Positions 46,251 to 54,752 of a stretch of 64,000 bases of DNA are shown in pieces; position 1 is the stretch's first letter, and the number at the start of each line of letters is the position of its first letter. Source of the DNA: Saprospiraceae bacterium (GTDB lineage Bacteria > Bacteroidota > Bacteroidia > Chitinophagales > Saprospiraceae); contig JALSGS010000034.1 in NCBI GenBank assembly GCA_026982695.1, positions 342,358 through 406,357 on the forward strand, read 5' to 3'. The position numbers and the translations under genes were made by a program. The notes under the pieces are model-generated. The model was given only the letters and a program-made list of their open reading frames with translations. It searched no databases and was not told the DNA's origin.

Positions 46251-46294
46251 GAGCTCATGGGAATCACGCAAATGATTTGGGGTTATACAGGGTT

Positions 46295-46993
46295 TCAGAA
46301 CTGATAGAGATAGCCTGCATTGAGGCTGAGGCCACGCAACTGTAGCTTATCGCTAATGAGCGGCAAGTCGTATACCTCGCTGAGCCCGTATTGATATCGG
46401 CCATCGAGAAAAAACTGCCCGTGAAGAGCTTGCACAGATAGGCCCGCACCACTCACAATGCTTGCTTCCAAGCGTTCGTAATTGATGTTTTCCAAGTTGA
46501 TCGGAGTTTTCATCAAGTCCAGCGCTACCAGTACGGTGGCTCGAGTGGTGAGTTTGCCGTCGAGTGCATATCCCAATACGGGGCCAGCCGTCAGGTAACC
46601 TTGTACTATGCCTTTACCAAATTTGGCTTTGGCCAAAAGCGGCAACTCCAAGTAGTTAAATTCTGAATAAGCCACTACACCAGCCGGCACATCTACCCCA
46701 AATAGTTGGAACTCGCCATCTTGTTGTGCCTTGAAGCCCTTTGTGGTAAAGGTCAGTTCGGGTTGTATGGCGAAAAAGGGGGCCAGTTGCCACTCGCCGA
46801 TCAATCCAAATGATGGATTGTTGATCGCTGAAAATTGGGGTACTTGGTTCAAATCGCTCAGACCATCGGGTAGTTTGAGGTTAGTGCGATTGACCCCACT
46901 TTTGACGCCCAGCGAAAAAGAGGATTGAGCAAATGCAATTGCGGAGATCCACGTAAGTGCAACTAGTGTGAGCATCCAGCCTTTTGCCTTCAT
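46295..46993 (-). CDS. Porin-family outer-membrane beta-barrel protein
   Basis: 232 residues: signal peptide ending AFAQ (about 23), then SLGVKSGVNRTNLKL and the pattern PSFGLIGEWQLAPFFAIQPELTFTTKGF with NYLELPLLAKAKFGKGIVQGYLTAGPVLGY, which is the OMP_b-brl_2/PorT-like small barrel family. Ends in an aromatic (YLYQF), as barrel signals do. Function unknown. A one-mismatch box (AACCTTTG) lies near 47056-47064. Confidence 0.87.
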   Translation of the reverse strand: MKAKGWMLTLVALTWISAIAFAQSSFSLGVKSGVNRTNLKLPDGLSDLNQVPQFSAINNPSFGLIGEWQLAPFFAIQPELTFTTKGFKAQQDGEFQLFGVDVPAGVVAYSEFNYLELPLLAKAKFGKGIVQGYLTAGPVLGYALDGKLTTRATVLVALDLMKTPINLENINYERLEASIVSGAGLSVQALHGQFFLDGRYQYGLSEVYDLPLISDKLQLRGLSLNAGYLYQF

Positions 46994-47296
46994 AATAGAT
47001 GTGTTTGTTTGATTGAATAATCAGGTGTGTTACGTGGGCTCGACGGTACTGATCAGCCAAAGGTTATTTTAAGGGGTGTTAAATCGATGTTATGGAAAAC
47101 AGAAGCCTTGAGCTTGTACGAGCAACAATGGTGTTGTTATGCATGGGTAAACATGCGTTATTTGTGGGGCGTTGGGTGTGTGTTTTTTTTATTATTTACT
47201 GCTGAAAATCAATTGTATGGTTGGAGCTGTCGGCGTACCTTTGCACGCGCAATACACAAAGCTGACTTTTAAAAAACCAAATCAATTGAGTAAGCC
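46994..47296. other. Divergent intergenic region, 303 bases
   Basis: Holds promoters for the barrel gene (minus) and the CBM48-like gene (plus). A 81-codon plus-strand frame at 47027-47272 overlaps the promoter and has no family signature. Confidence 0.55.
47213..47243 (+). promoter_or_regulatory. Bacteroidota promoter for the CBM48-like gene
   Basis: TTG at 47213-47215, 20-base spacer, exact TACCTTTG at 47236-47243; leader about 47 bases. Best -33/-7 pair in the window. Confidence 0.65.
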
Positions 47297-47608
47297 ATGG
47301 TGAAAAAACAGTTCCTCAAGTCCAAGCCCGTGTGCAAAACGACTTTCGTTTTGCCCAAAGAGGCAGCTCCTGAAGCCAAAGACGTGTATTTGTTGGGTAC
47401 ATTCAATGATTGGAGCATTGATAAGGCCATCAAAATGAAAAAGCTAAAGAATGGCAACTTCAAGGTGACTATTGATCTGGAGGTAGGCAAAGAATACGAG
47501 TTCCGCTATTTGATCGATGGCCGTGTATGGGAAAATGACTGGGAGGCGGACAAGTACGTACCTACGCCCTTTGGTGTAGAGAATTCTGTGGTGGTTTGCC
47601 TCAACTAA
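47297..47608 (+). CDS. Stand-alone CBM48/isoamylase-N-like protein
   Basis: 103 residues. After a basic N-terminus, the domain reads VYLLGTFNDWSIDKAIKMKKLKNGNFKVTIDLEVGKEYEFRYLIDG in pieces, the AMPK-glycogen-binding/early-set pattern (GTFNDW, YEFRYLIDG, WENDWEADKYVPTPFG). No catalytic domain. It is likely a cytoplasmic glycogen-binding protein that works near the adjacent branching enzyme GlgB, from which it is separated by a strong terminator. Confidence 0.88.
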   Translation: MVKKQFLKSKPVCKTTFVLPKEAAPEAKDVYLLGTFNDWSIDKAIKMKKLKNGNFKVTIDLEVGKEYEFRYLIDGRVWENDWEADKYVPTPFGVENSVVVCLN

Positions 47609-47649
47609 GTAGCCATTTACAGCGGGCGTTTTAAGCTTTCCAAGAGATG

Positions 47650-47683
47650 CCGGCCCTGAAGTCGTATGGGCCGGTATTTTTTT
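47650..47683 (+). terminator. Intrinsic terminator after the CBM48-like gene
   Basis: Stem CCGGCCC/GGGCCGG with an 11-base loop, followed by TATTTTTTT. Confidence 0.85.
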
Positions 47684-47740
47684 GTGTGTGCTATGTATTT
47701 TGGGCCTGCCCCATCTACCGCATCTAAAAGAAGCTTTTTC

Positions 47741-49693
47741 ATGAGCCAGACACGCCCTCATAGCCTTTTTTCCGATTTTGATATCTATCTGTTTAAGCAA
47801 GGCAAGCATTACCGTTTGTGGGAAAAGCTGGGCAGTCATCTTGGCGAAGTCGATGGTCAAAAAGGCGCTTACTTTGCCGTATGGGCACCCGATGCCGGCG
47901 CCATTTCGGTGGTGGGGTCCTTCAATGAATGGGATGGGCAGGCGCACCCTCTTTGGCTACGATCCGATGGCTCGGGCATCTGGGAGGGTTTTGTGCCGGG
48001 GGTACGACAGGGCGATTTGTACAAATACCACATCACTACTCGCGATGGTCGCATCTTGATGAAGGGCGACCCTTTTGCCTTCTATTGGGAGTGCCCGCCA
48101 CAAACAGCTTCAATTGTGTGGGATCTGAATGGCTATCGGTGGGGCGACCGCGATTGGCTCGTGCAGCGCAGCCAAAAAGTGCAGCACCACGAGCCCTGGT
48201 CGGTATACGAGCTACATCCAGGATCGTGGAAGCGCAAGGCCGATGGCAGCTCGCTCGGCTGGCGTGAGCTTGCCGAGGAGTTAGTCCCTTATGTGCGAGA
48301 TATGGGGTTTACGCATGTGGAGTTCATGCCCGTCATGGAACATCCCTATGAGCCCTCTTGGGGCTACCAAATTACGGGGTACTTTGCGCCCACGAGTCGT
48401 TTTGGTACGCCACAAGATTTCATGTATTTGATCGATCACCTCCATCAAGCAGGTATTGGCGTCATCCTCGACTGGGTGCCCTCTCACTTTCCCGCCGATG
48501 CACATGGATTGGCCGAATTCGACGGTACACACTTGTACGAGCACGCGGACCCGCGCAAGGGCTTTCACCCCGACTGGAAAAGCTATATTTTCAATTATGG
48601 TCGCTATGAAGTGCGTGCCTTTCTCATCAGCAATGCCCTTTTCTGGCTCGATGTGTATCATGCCGATGGCTTGCGCGTCGATGCAGTGGCCTCTATGCTC
48701 TATCTGGACTACAGCCGAAAGGAAGGCGAGTGGGTCCCCAACTGCTATGGTGGCAAGGAAAACTTAGAGGCCATTAGCTTTTTGCGCGAATTCAATGAAG
48801 TGGTATATCGAGAGTTTCCCGATGCCATGACGATTGCTGAGGAAAGTACTGCTTGGCCAGGCGTGTCGCGCCCTACTTGGACAGGGGGGTTGGGTTTTGG
48901 TCAAAAATGGATGATGGGCTGGATGCACGACACGCTCAACTACTTCAAAAACGACCCGCTCTTTCGAAAATTCCACCACCACCAGATCACTTTTAGCTTG
49001 GTGTATGCCTTTTCGGAAAACTTCATGCTGCCCCTTTCGCACGACGAAGTGGTCTATGGCAAGGGGTCGCTCATGGATCGCATGCCCGGCACGCTGGAAG
49101 ACAAGTTTGCGCAGATGCGGCTGTTGTATGGCTATATGTTTACGCATCCGGGCACTAAGCTCCTCTTTATGGGCGACGAAATTGCTCAGACAAGTGAGTG
49201 GGACTTTCGAGGCAGTGTCCCTTGGGAACTTTTGCAAGACGACTACCACAAAGGGATACAAGCCACTGTTCGCGTGCTCAACCAACTATACCGAACCCGT
49301 AAGGCCTTGCACGAGCTCCAGTTTGACCCTGATGGTTTCGAGTGGATTGACTACGGCGATGCCGATCACGGCGTACTGACCTATCTGCGGCGTGCGCGCG
49401 ATCCCCAAGCGCCTCCATTAGTCGTGGCGTGTCATTTCACACCCGTCGTTCGCGAGCACTATCGCATTGGCTTGCCGCAAGGTGGCAGGTGGAAAGAAAT
49501 TTTCAATAGCGATGCACTGCACTTTGGCGGTAGCGGCATGTGCCATGAAAGCCCTTTGGTAGCTGAGCGAAAAGAGTGGCATGGGCGCCAATATTCGCTT
49601 AGCGTCACATTGCCACCTTTCAGCGCATGCATCTTTGAAGCTGAAGCCATGCCGCCCTCAGAAGAACTATCTCACAGCGATAAAGAAACGTGA
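47741..49693 (+). CDS. glgB: 1,4-alpha-glucan branching enzyme
   Basis: 650 residues from the ATG at 47741 (an upstream frame start at 47666 overlaps the terminator and is rejected). N-terminal CBM48 (AYFAVWAPDAGAISVVGSFNEW), then the GH13 barrel: EFMPVMEHPYEPSWGYQITGYFAPTSRFG, nucleophile Asp in GLRVDAVASML, acid Glu in IAEESTAWPGV and the third acid in LPLSHDEVVYGKGS. Transfers alpha-1,4 chains to alpha-1,6 branches in glycogen. Shorter than E. coli GlgB because only one N-terminal module is present. Confidence 0.97.
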   Translation: MSQTRPHSLFSDFDIYLFKQGKHYRLWEKLGSHLGEVDGQKGAYFAVWAPDAGAISVVGSFNEWDGQAHPLWLRSDGSGIWEGFVPGVRQGDLYKYHITTRDGRILMKGDPFAFYWECPPQTASIVWDLNGYRWGDRDWLVQRSQKVQHHEPWSVYELHPGSWKRKADGSSLGWRELAEELVPYVRDMGFTHVEFMPVMEHPYEPSWGYQITGYFAPTSRFGTPQDFMYLIDHLHQAGIGVILDWVPSHFPADAHGLAEFDGTHLYEHADPRKGFHPDWKSYIFNYGRYEVRAFLISNALFWLDVYHADGLRVDAVASMLYLDYSRKEGEWVPNCYGGKENLEAISFLREFNEVVYREFPDAMTIAEESTAWPGVSRPTWTGGLGFGQKWMMGWMHDTLNYFKNDPLFRKFHHHQITFSLVYAFSENFMLPLSHDEVVYGKGSLMDRMPGTLEDKFAQMRLLYGYMFTHPGTKLLFMGDEIAQTSEWDFRGSVPWELLQDDYHKGIQATVRVLNQLYRTRKALHELQFDPDGFEWIDYGDADHGVLTYLRRARDPQAPPLVVACHFTPVVREHYRIGLPQGGRWKEIFNSDALHFGGSGMCHESPLVAERKEWHGRQYSLSVTLPPFSACIFEAEAMPPSEELSHSDKET

Positions 49694-49713
49694 GGGCAAC
49701 AGGTCAGTTGTTT

Positions 49714-51693
49714 TTACTCGAATTGCCATTCATAGGTCAGACCAGAAGGCATGGCTAGGATGGCTTTCCAGGCCCTAGGCCACATTAGCCCCAATACATT
49801 TGTACCTGCTTGCAGCGATAGCTCCATTGCGTGCAACATTTGCCCGCGCCGATCTTCAATGGTGAGACGAGCTTGGGTGGGGCGCGACAGTACGAGTAGC
49901 GCATTGGTTAGCAAACGCGCTTGGTAGGTTTGTTTATCCAAATGGAACCGAGGTGCCAGCTTGCCATTGTGTAGCTTCCAGATATCCAGTTCAATAGACA
50001 GTTGGCAATGTTGGGCATCGCTGATTTGCAATTGGTAGTTGCCTACAGCTAAACTATCGCGAGAAGCCCCTTCAATGCCGTCGGCCCATTGAAAGTCGAA
50101 AGGCTGAGCGGCCCCATCCAGGTGCAGCAATTCGAATCGGGCTTTTTGGGGCTGGCCTTTCGGCAAATGTGCCAAGGCGATCACCCGCCATTGGGCTGGC
50201 AATACTAGCTCAAACTGTTGAGAAACATGGCAACCCATAGAATCCGTTACAGTAGCTTCATATCGACCAGGTCCTAGCTGGGTTCGCTCCCACATGCCGC
50301 TCACACCATCGCTCCACTGCACATGCCAGGAAGGATATCCGCCATTGGCACGTAGAAGAATATGTCCCGATTCGGGCTCGAGGCATTGAGGCGGAGACCA
50401 CTGTGCATCTATGGTTAGTGGTGGTGGGTCGGGCAGCACAATAGGGCCAAAGGTGAAGGGACAGCCTGCACTGTCGGTAATCGTCACGCTGTAACTTCCA
50501 GCGGGCAAGTGAGCAATTTCGGAGCCTACAGCGCCTGTATTCCATTGCCACGACTGAATGGGGCTGCTGCCATGGACCATCAGCTTGATATAGCCATCGG
50601 AAGCACCCGCACAGCTGGGCGGGCGCTGCTCAAGTACTTTTACTCGAATGCGCTTGCTAGGAGGCAAAATCTCAATGCGGCCCCCACTAAATAAAGCGTT
50701 GAGCTGATGGCCATCTTCAGCAATGACTTCTATCGGTAATGGGGTATCACTAAACTGTATGCGTAGCGTGGTGTCGGGAGTGCGATCGTGCAATCGGAAA
50801 ACCAGCCAACCGAGCAGATCGGGCAGATGACAGCTGTCGGCAGCTGTAGCAAAGGGGCGTTGCCAGCTAAAGGCTATGGATTGGCCCCTTTCGGCAAATG
50901 ATAGGTGAGTGGAAGCACAGGTGGCAGTGGGCTCAAAGCCCTGCCACTCCAAATAGGTGGTATCCCATCGGATAGCAAATTGACATGCAGCAACTTGTTC
51001 GGCATTGCGTGTGCGCAGTGGGATGCGTACGCTGTGTGTTTGGGTACATAGCTCGCGGCTGTCCAGCACAAAAGCTGGCTCTGCCTTTTGGTGGTGGTTA
51101 GCAGGTTGAGGGTGCACTATATCGCCCATCTTGATTGCGACAATCACTTGGTTGATGAGCATCTCTCCGGTAGGGCGGAACCGTATGGTATCGGGGTTCA
51201 GGCAGGGCCACCCACAATGAGCTTTGCGAATGGTACTGTCGGGAAGAAAGTGCCAATGTACCAAACTGTCAGGATGACCTTTCAGTACGAGTTGGTGTAG
51301 TAGGGCTAAGTCGTGTGTGTCTACTTGGCCGTTGTGATCTAAATCAGCTGCCAGGCGCTGCCAAAAGGAGAGCGTATCGCGGCCGTGGAGGTGAGCGGCG
51401 AGCTGGCGTTCGTCGGCAACTGTCAGGTCATGGAGCTGTATTACTGGTCGGTGGAATGCAAAAGTCCACTCCTGGTTTGCCGAAAGGCGAGGAAAAGAAA
51501 AACGACCAGCGCGTAGGCGCGAGGTGGTGCCGCAGGGAAGGCAATGAATAGCAGCGTGATCGAGGTGGCGCCCATCGGGCAGCATACATGTACCGCTGAA
51601 TGCGGTCCATTCATTGTCGGGCTGCGATTGGCCGATACTACTTAGGGGCAGCAAAAGGCCCATGCTACATATAAGCCACAGGGCTTTCATCAT
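49714..51693 (-). CDS. Secreted protein with dockerin-like and SprB repeats
   Basis: 659 residues. Signal peptide ending SIGQS (about 22); a dockerin-like calcium loop AADLDHNGQVDTHDLALLHQLV (115-137); a cohesin-like/PA14-like domain about 215-330 (AACQFAIRWDTTYLEWQGF); then three SprB-type repeats (PPSCAGASDGYIKLMVHGSSP, PPQCLEPESGHILLRANGGYP, and a third near 530), each with PxW-x-WS/N-x-G and a GxYxVTITDSxGC end. A final strand-rich domain is sorting-signal-like but lacks the NPxxG start. Surface adhesin or matrix role is inferred. Confidence 0.8.
   Translation of the reverse strand: MMKALWLICSMGLLLPLSSIGQSQPDNEWTAFSGTCMLPDGRHLDHAAIHCLPCGTTSRLRAGRFSFPRLSANQEWTFAFHRPVIQLHDLTVADERQLAAHLHGRDTLSFWQRLAADLDHNGQVDTHDLALLHQLVLKGHPDSLVHWHFLPDSTIRKAHCGWPCLNPDTIRFRPTGEMLINQVIVAIKMGDIVHPQPANHHQKAEPAFVLDSRELCTQTHSVRIPLRTRNAEQVAACQFAIRWDTTYLEWQGFEPTATCASTHLSFAERGQSIAFSWQRPFATAADSCHLPDLLGWLVFRLHDRTPDTTLRIQFSDTPLPIEVIAEDGHQLNALFSGGRIEILPPSKRIRVKVLEQRPPSCAGASDGYIKLMVHGSSPIQSWQWNTGAVGSEIAHLPAGSYSVTITDSAGCPFTFGPIVLPDPPPLTIDAQWSPPQCLEPESGHILLRANGGYPSWHVQWSDGVSGMWERTQLGPGRYEATVTDSMGCHVSQQFELVLPAQWRVIALAHLPKGQPQKARFELLHLDGAAQPFDFQWADGIEGASRDSLAVGNYQLQISDAQHCQLSIELDIWKLHNGKLAPRFHLDKQTYQARLLTNALLVLSRPTQARLTIEDRRGQMLHAMELSLQAGTNVLGLMWPRAWKAILAMPSGLTYEWQFE
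50155..50167 (-). repeat. Iterated 13-mer, copy 5
   Basis: GCCTTTCGGCAAA on the plus strand inside the SprB-repeat gene; read on its coding strand as L-P-K-G. Confidence 0.7.
50887..50898 (-). repeat. Iterated motif, copy 6 (12 of 13)
   Basis: CCTTTCGGCAAA on the plus strand in the same gene, read as F-A-E-R in a different frame from copy 5. Confidence 0.65.
51476..51488 (+). repeat. Iterated 13-mer, copy 7
   Basis: TTTGCCGAAAGGC on the plus strand, third copy in the SprB-repeat gene, read as L-S-A-N. Shares 20 bases with the copy at 9652 (51469-51488). Confidence 0.7.
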
Positions 51694-51773
51694 TTGTAAT
51701 CGGTTTGGGCTGCATGCTTTGATGGCAATATAATGGAAATGCCGACAAGAATCTGCTTTTTACAGTGCCAGTG

Positions 51774-51792
51774 TAGCTTTGCCATACATTTG
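51774..51792 (+). promoter_or_regulatory. Two -7 boxes in tandem before the SWIM gene
   Basis: TAGCTTTG (51774-51781) and TACATTTG (51785-51792), both exact TAnnTTTG, 11 bases apart. The ATG is at 51801, so transcripts would have leaders of about 0-13 bases. Confidence 0.55.
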
Positions 51793-51800
51793 CGACACTT

Positions 51801-53168
51801 ATGGATCTCAATGACGAAAAGGCAACGCGTGCTATAGAGGAGTTGCTCAGCGTCTGGATCAGCTCCGATGAGGCTCTGATTAGGCGTGTGGCAGCAGTGG
51901 CCAAGCCTGCACGATGGCGCCAGCTGGGGCAGTCGCCACAATGGGTGTGGGGTCAGTGCAAGAGTGGTGGCATCCAATGGTTTCGAGTAGTTTGGCACAA
52001 GACACAACTGCGCGGTAGGTGCAATTGTTCAGTGCCCGCGCCATGTAAGCACATATGGGCCTTGCGTGCTATGTGGCATCTGCAACCCGAATTGTTTTTG
52101 GCAAAAGCCGAGCCAGATTGGGTTGTCGATATGGGGCAGACTCCTGTAGCTGATGAGGCGGTAGCTGCCCAGCGGCGTGCTGCTGCGCGTCAGCGCACCC
52201 AACAACAGCGACTGTTGCACATGCAGGCAGGTGCACGCTTCCTGGAACAATGGTTGGCCGACGTGTTGCGCGAGGGCCTGGCCGTTTTAGCTGGGCATGA
52301 TGCTCAGTGGTGGGCTGAAGTGTGTGCGCGTCTGGTCGATGCCAAGTTGGGCAGCCTGGCACGCCACTTGGAGGTTCGCGTAGCGCCTCTCGTTGGGCAA
52401 GCACTTCAATGGCCCGAACGCGTAGCAGCTGAGCTAGCTTGGCTACACCTGCTGGCGAGGGCCTTGATCAAGTGGGATGAGTTGCCCCAGATGTGGAAAG
52501 AAGAGGTCATGCAGTTGGTGGGCGCGTATAAGCGCAAGGCAGTGCTCGAACAGCTCCCTGAGGTGTGCGATGAATGGCTCGTGCTCTCAGTGCAGGAGAC
52601 CCAAGAAGGCGACCTGTACGTGCGCCGTGCGTGGCTGTGGGGGCGCCAACACGAGCACATCGCCATGCTCATCGACTATGCCTATGACGACAAGCCTTGG
52701 CAACCAGAGCTGACCCCCAACATGTGGCTCTGGGCAGCAGGTGTTTGGTATCCGAGCCCTACCCCACTGCGATTTCGCGTGTTTCGATGGGAAGTGCGCC
52801 CAGCTATGGCTATGCTACCCTGTGGGCACCGCAAATTTTCAACCTTTGCTCAGTGGTATGCCGAGCTGTTGGCACACAACCCCTTTGTACGCGAGCGACC
52901 CGTCATATGGGAAAAAGTGTGGCCTGCCTTTAAAGACGCGCGCTGGTGGCTGGTGGACGAAGACCAGCACGCCATCCCAATGGATTGTACGCCACAAGTG
53001 GGGTGGCAGCTGTTTGCGTTAAGCGCAGGCGAGCCTGTGCGCGTGTTTGGCCAGTGGGATGGCTTTGTCGTCAGGCCGCTGACAGCTTGGAAAGGGGCGC
53101 AGTGTACCTTGCTGTGTCCTTATGAGCCGCTGCAGCGATATAGGCGCACTTATGGCAACAATTGGTAA
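51801..53168 (+). CDS. SWIM zinc-finger protein
   Basis: 455 residues. The SWIM motif is RCNCSVPAPCKH: Cys74, Cys76, Cys82, His84 (CxCx5CxH), which fits zinc-binding SWIM domains proposed to bind DNA or protein. An Arg/Gln-rich helix follows (RRAAARQRTQQQRLLHMQ, 130-150), then alpha-helical and strand regions without a known family. Related bacterial SWIM proteins often sit beside MoxR/VWA genes; none is here. Very short leader. It ends 15 bases from the converging trmB gene. Confidence 0.88.
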   Translation: MDLNDEKATRAIEELLSVWISSDEALIRRVAAVAKPARWRQLGQSPQWVWGQCKSGGIQWFRVVWHKTQLRGRCNCSVPAPCKHIWALRAMWHLQPELFLAKAEPDWVVDMGQTPVADEAVAAQRRAAARQRTQQQRLLHMQAGARFLEQWLADVLREGLAVLAGHDAQWWAEVCARLVDAKLGSLARHLEVRVAPLVGQALQWPERVAAELAWLHLLARALIKWDELPQMWKEEVMQLVGAYKRKAVLEQLPEVCDEWLVLSVQETQEGDLYVRRAWLWGRQHEHIAMLIDYAYDDKPWQPELTPNMWLWAAGVWYPSPTPLRFRVFRWEVRPAMAMLPCGHRKFSTFAQWYAELLAHNPFVRERPVIWEKVWPAFKDARWWLVDEDQHAIPMDCTPQVGWQLFALSAGEPVRVFGQWDGFVVRPLTAWKGAQCTLLCPYEPLQRYRRTYGNNW

Positions 53169-53182
53169 GCAGCAGTAGGCAA

Positions 53183-53875
53183 TTACCCTCCTTTTCGCTG
53201 CATGCGCACGTACTTAATCGTTTTGCCCGCCTCGAGATGCATGTGCTCGTAATATGTCTTTAGTGCCAATTCGGGTAGCGGAAGCGGCTTGCTGTAGATG
53301 TCGTTATCGCAGTATTGCAGGCTGAAATGAGGGTTGTGGGCCAACACCTCGAGCGTGAACTCATATAGCAAGGGCTCATCGGTCTTGAGATGTACCCATC
53401 CATTGGCCGCCAAAATTCGGTGATAGCGCTCCAAAAATAGGGGGGCAGTAAGCCGCCTGTTGGCTTTGCTCTTTCGCAAAAAGGGATCGGGAAAGGTGAT
53501 CCATATTTCAGCTACTTCACCTGGGGCGAAAAAGTGGTCGATCAGCTCGATACGCGTGCGCAAAAAAGCTGCATTGTTCAGCCCCTCTTCCAGTGCGATA
53601 CGCGCACCTTTCCAGATACGCGCGCCCTTGATGTCTACCCCAATGAAATTTCGTTGGGGGAAGCGACGGGCCAGCCCTACGGTATATTCGCCTCGTCCAC
53701 AAGCCAGCTCCAGCGCGATGGGATGCTCATTGCCAAAGTGTTCGTGCCAGCGCCCTTGCATGTGTACCGCTTCACCTTGGCGGTACAACTGCGGTGCCTT
53801 CACGTCGAAGTTCTCGTATACGTGAGGAAAGGTGCGCAATTGCGCGAATTTTTCCAGCTTGTTGCGTCGAGACAT
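53183..53875 (-). CDS. trmB: tRNA (guanine-N7-)-methyltransferase
   Basis: 230 residues from the ATG at 53875. SAM-binding motif LELACGRGEYTVGLARRFP, NFIGVDIKGARIWKGA, and the TrmB signature WITFPDPFLRKSKANRRLTAPLFL. Methylates G46 in the tRNA variable loop. Starts 2 bases after the alpha/beta-hydrolase gene ends, so both are in one transcript. Confidence 0.95.
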   Translation of the reverse strand: MSRRNKLEKFAQLRTFPHVYENFDVKAPQLYRQGEAVHMQGRWHEHFGNEHPIALELACGRGEYTVGLARRFPQRNFIGVDIKGARIWKGARIALEEGLNNAAFLRTRIELIDHFFAPGEVAEIWITFPDPFLRKSKANRRLTAPLFLERYHRILAANGWVHLKTDEPLLYEFTLEVLAHNPHFSLQYCDNDIYSKPLPLPELALKTYYEHMHLEAGKTIKYVRMQRKGG

Positions 53876-53877
53876 GA

Positions 53878-54690
53878 TCAGTGGGTTTGAGTACAAGCAA
53901 GTAAAAAGTCGGCTACAGCTACTTGGTATTTGTCGAAAAACCACAGGTGATGATGTCCTCCCTCTGCGATAGAGATGAAAGTGCTTTGAGATGTTAGTTG
54001 TGCCAGGACACGGCCATGTGCATGAGGTACCAGTTGGTCATGGGTGCCATGGATGATGCATACTTTCGTGGAAACCTGTGCCAAATATCGCTCATTGGAA
54101 AAGTGATAGCGGAAGTAGAATAGGGCTGCTGGTAGCTTCCACCACGAGTGGAATAGCGCGGGCATGCTGCGAAAAGGTGCTTCCAGTATCAGGCCGGCAG
54201 CTGGGCGGTGCATAGCTACATAGCTGGCAAAAGCCGAGCCCAACGAGCGCCCAAACAACACGATGGGGCGTTGGGTGTAGTGGGTGGCCAGCAGGTCGTA
54301 CATGGCCAGTGCGTCAGCCAACATGGCTGCTTCACTTCGCCGCCCTCGGCTGAGCCCATATCCTCGGTAGTCGAAGAGGGCCATGTCCCAACCCCATCGG
54401 CGAAACATCCAATACAGATGCCCCCAACGACCTACATGCCCCTTGTTGCCATGGAAGTAGAGCACCAGCCCTTGGCTTTGAGGCTGAGTGAACCACAAGC
54501 CGTGAAGGCGTGCACCATCGGGGCGCGTGAGCCATAGCTGTTGGAAGGGAGAGGTAAAGGAGAAAGGGTGGCCTTTCGGCAAACGGATAGGACGAAAGAC
54601 AAACCATCCCTGTAGCCAGCCGGTAAACGCATTGCCGATAAGCCACAAGACTATCCCCGCTAACGCGCCACTGAGTATCTTTGTCGCCAT
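53878..54690 (-). CDS. Membrane-anchored alpha/beta hydrolase
   Basis: 270 residues from the ATG at 54690. One N-terminal membrane segment (5-22), then an alpha/beta-hydrolase fold: oxyanion region LYFHGNKGHVG, DYRGYGLSRG, nucleophile elbow FGRSLGSAFA, acid in IIHGTHDQLVP and His in AEGGHHHL. Resembles the BEM46/YfhR group of membrane-attached serine hydrolases; substrate unknown. First gene of a unit with trmB. Confidence 0.88.
   Translation of the reverse strand: MATKILSGALAGIVLWLIGNAFTGWLQGWFVFRPIRLPKGHPFSFTSPFQQLWLTRPDGARLHGLWFTQPQSQGLVLYFHGNKGHVGRWGHLYWMFRRWGWDMALFDYRGYGLSRGRRSEAAMLADALAMYDLLATHYTQRPIVLFGRSLGSAFASYVAMHRPAAGLILEAPFRSMPALFHSWWKLPAALFYFRYHFSNERYLAQVSTKVCIIHGTHDQLVPHAHGRVLAQLTSQSTFISIAEGGHHHLWFFDKYQVAVADFLLACTQTH
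54571..54583 (-). repeat. Iterated 13-mer, copy 8
   Basis: GCCTTTCGGCAAA on the plus strand inside the hydrolase gene, read on its coding strand as L-P-K-G. Confidence 0.7.
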
Positions 54691-54752
54691 AGTTTGAAAG
54701 AGAACTGCAAAGAAACGCAATTACTCAATGGCAGTAGCCAAAAACTGAATTT

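Noticed and set aside
47027..47272. 81-codon plus-strand frame before the CBM48-like gene
   Set aside because: It overlaps the best promoter in the window and has no family pattern.
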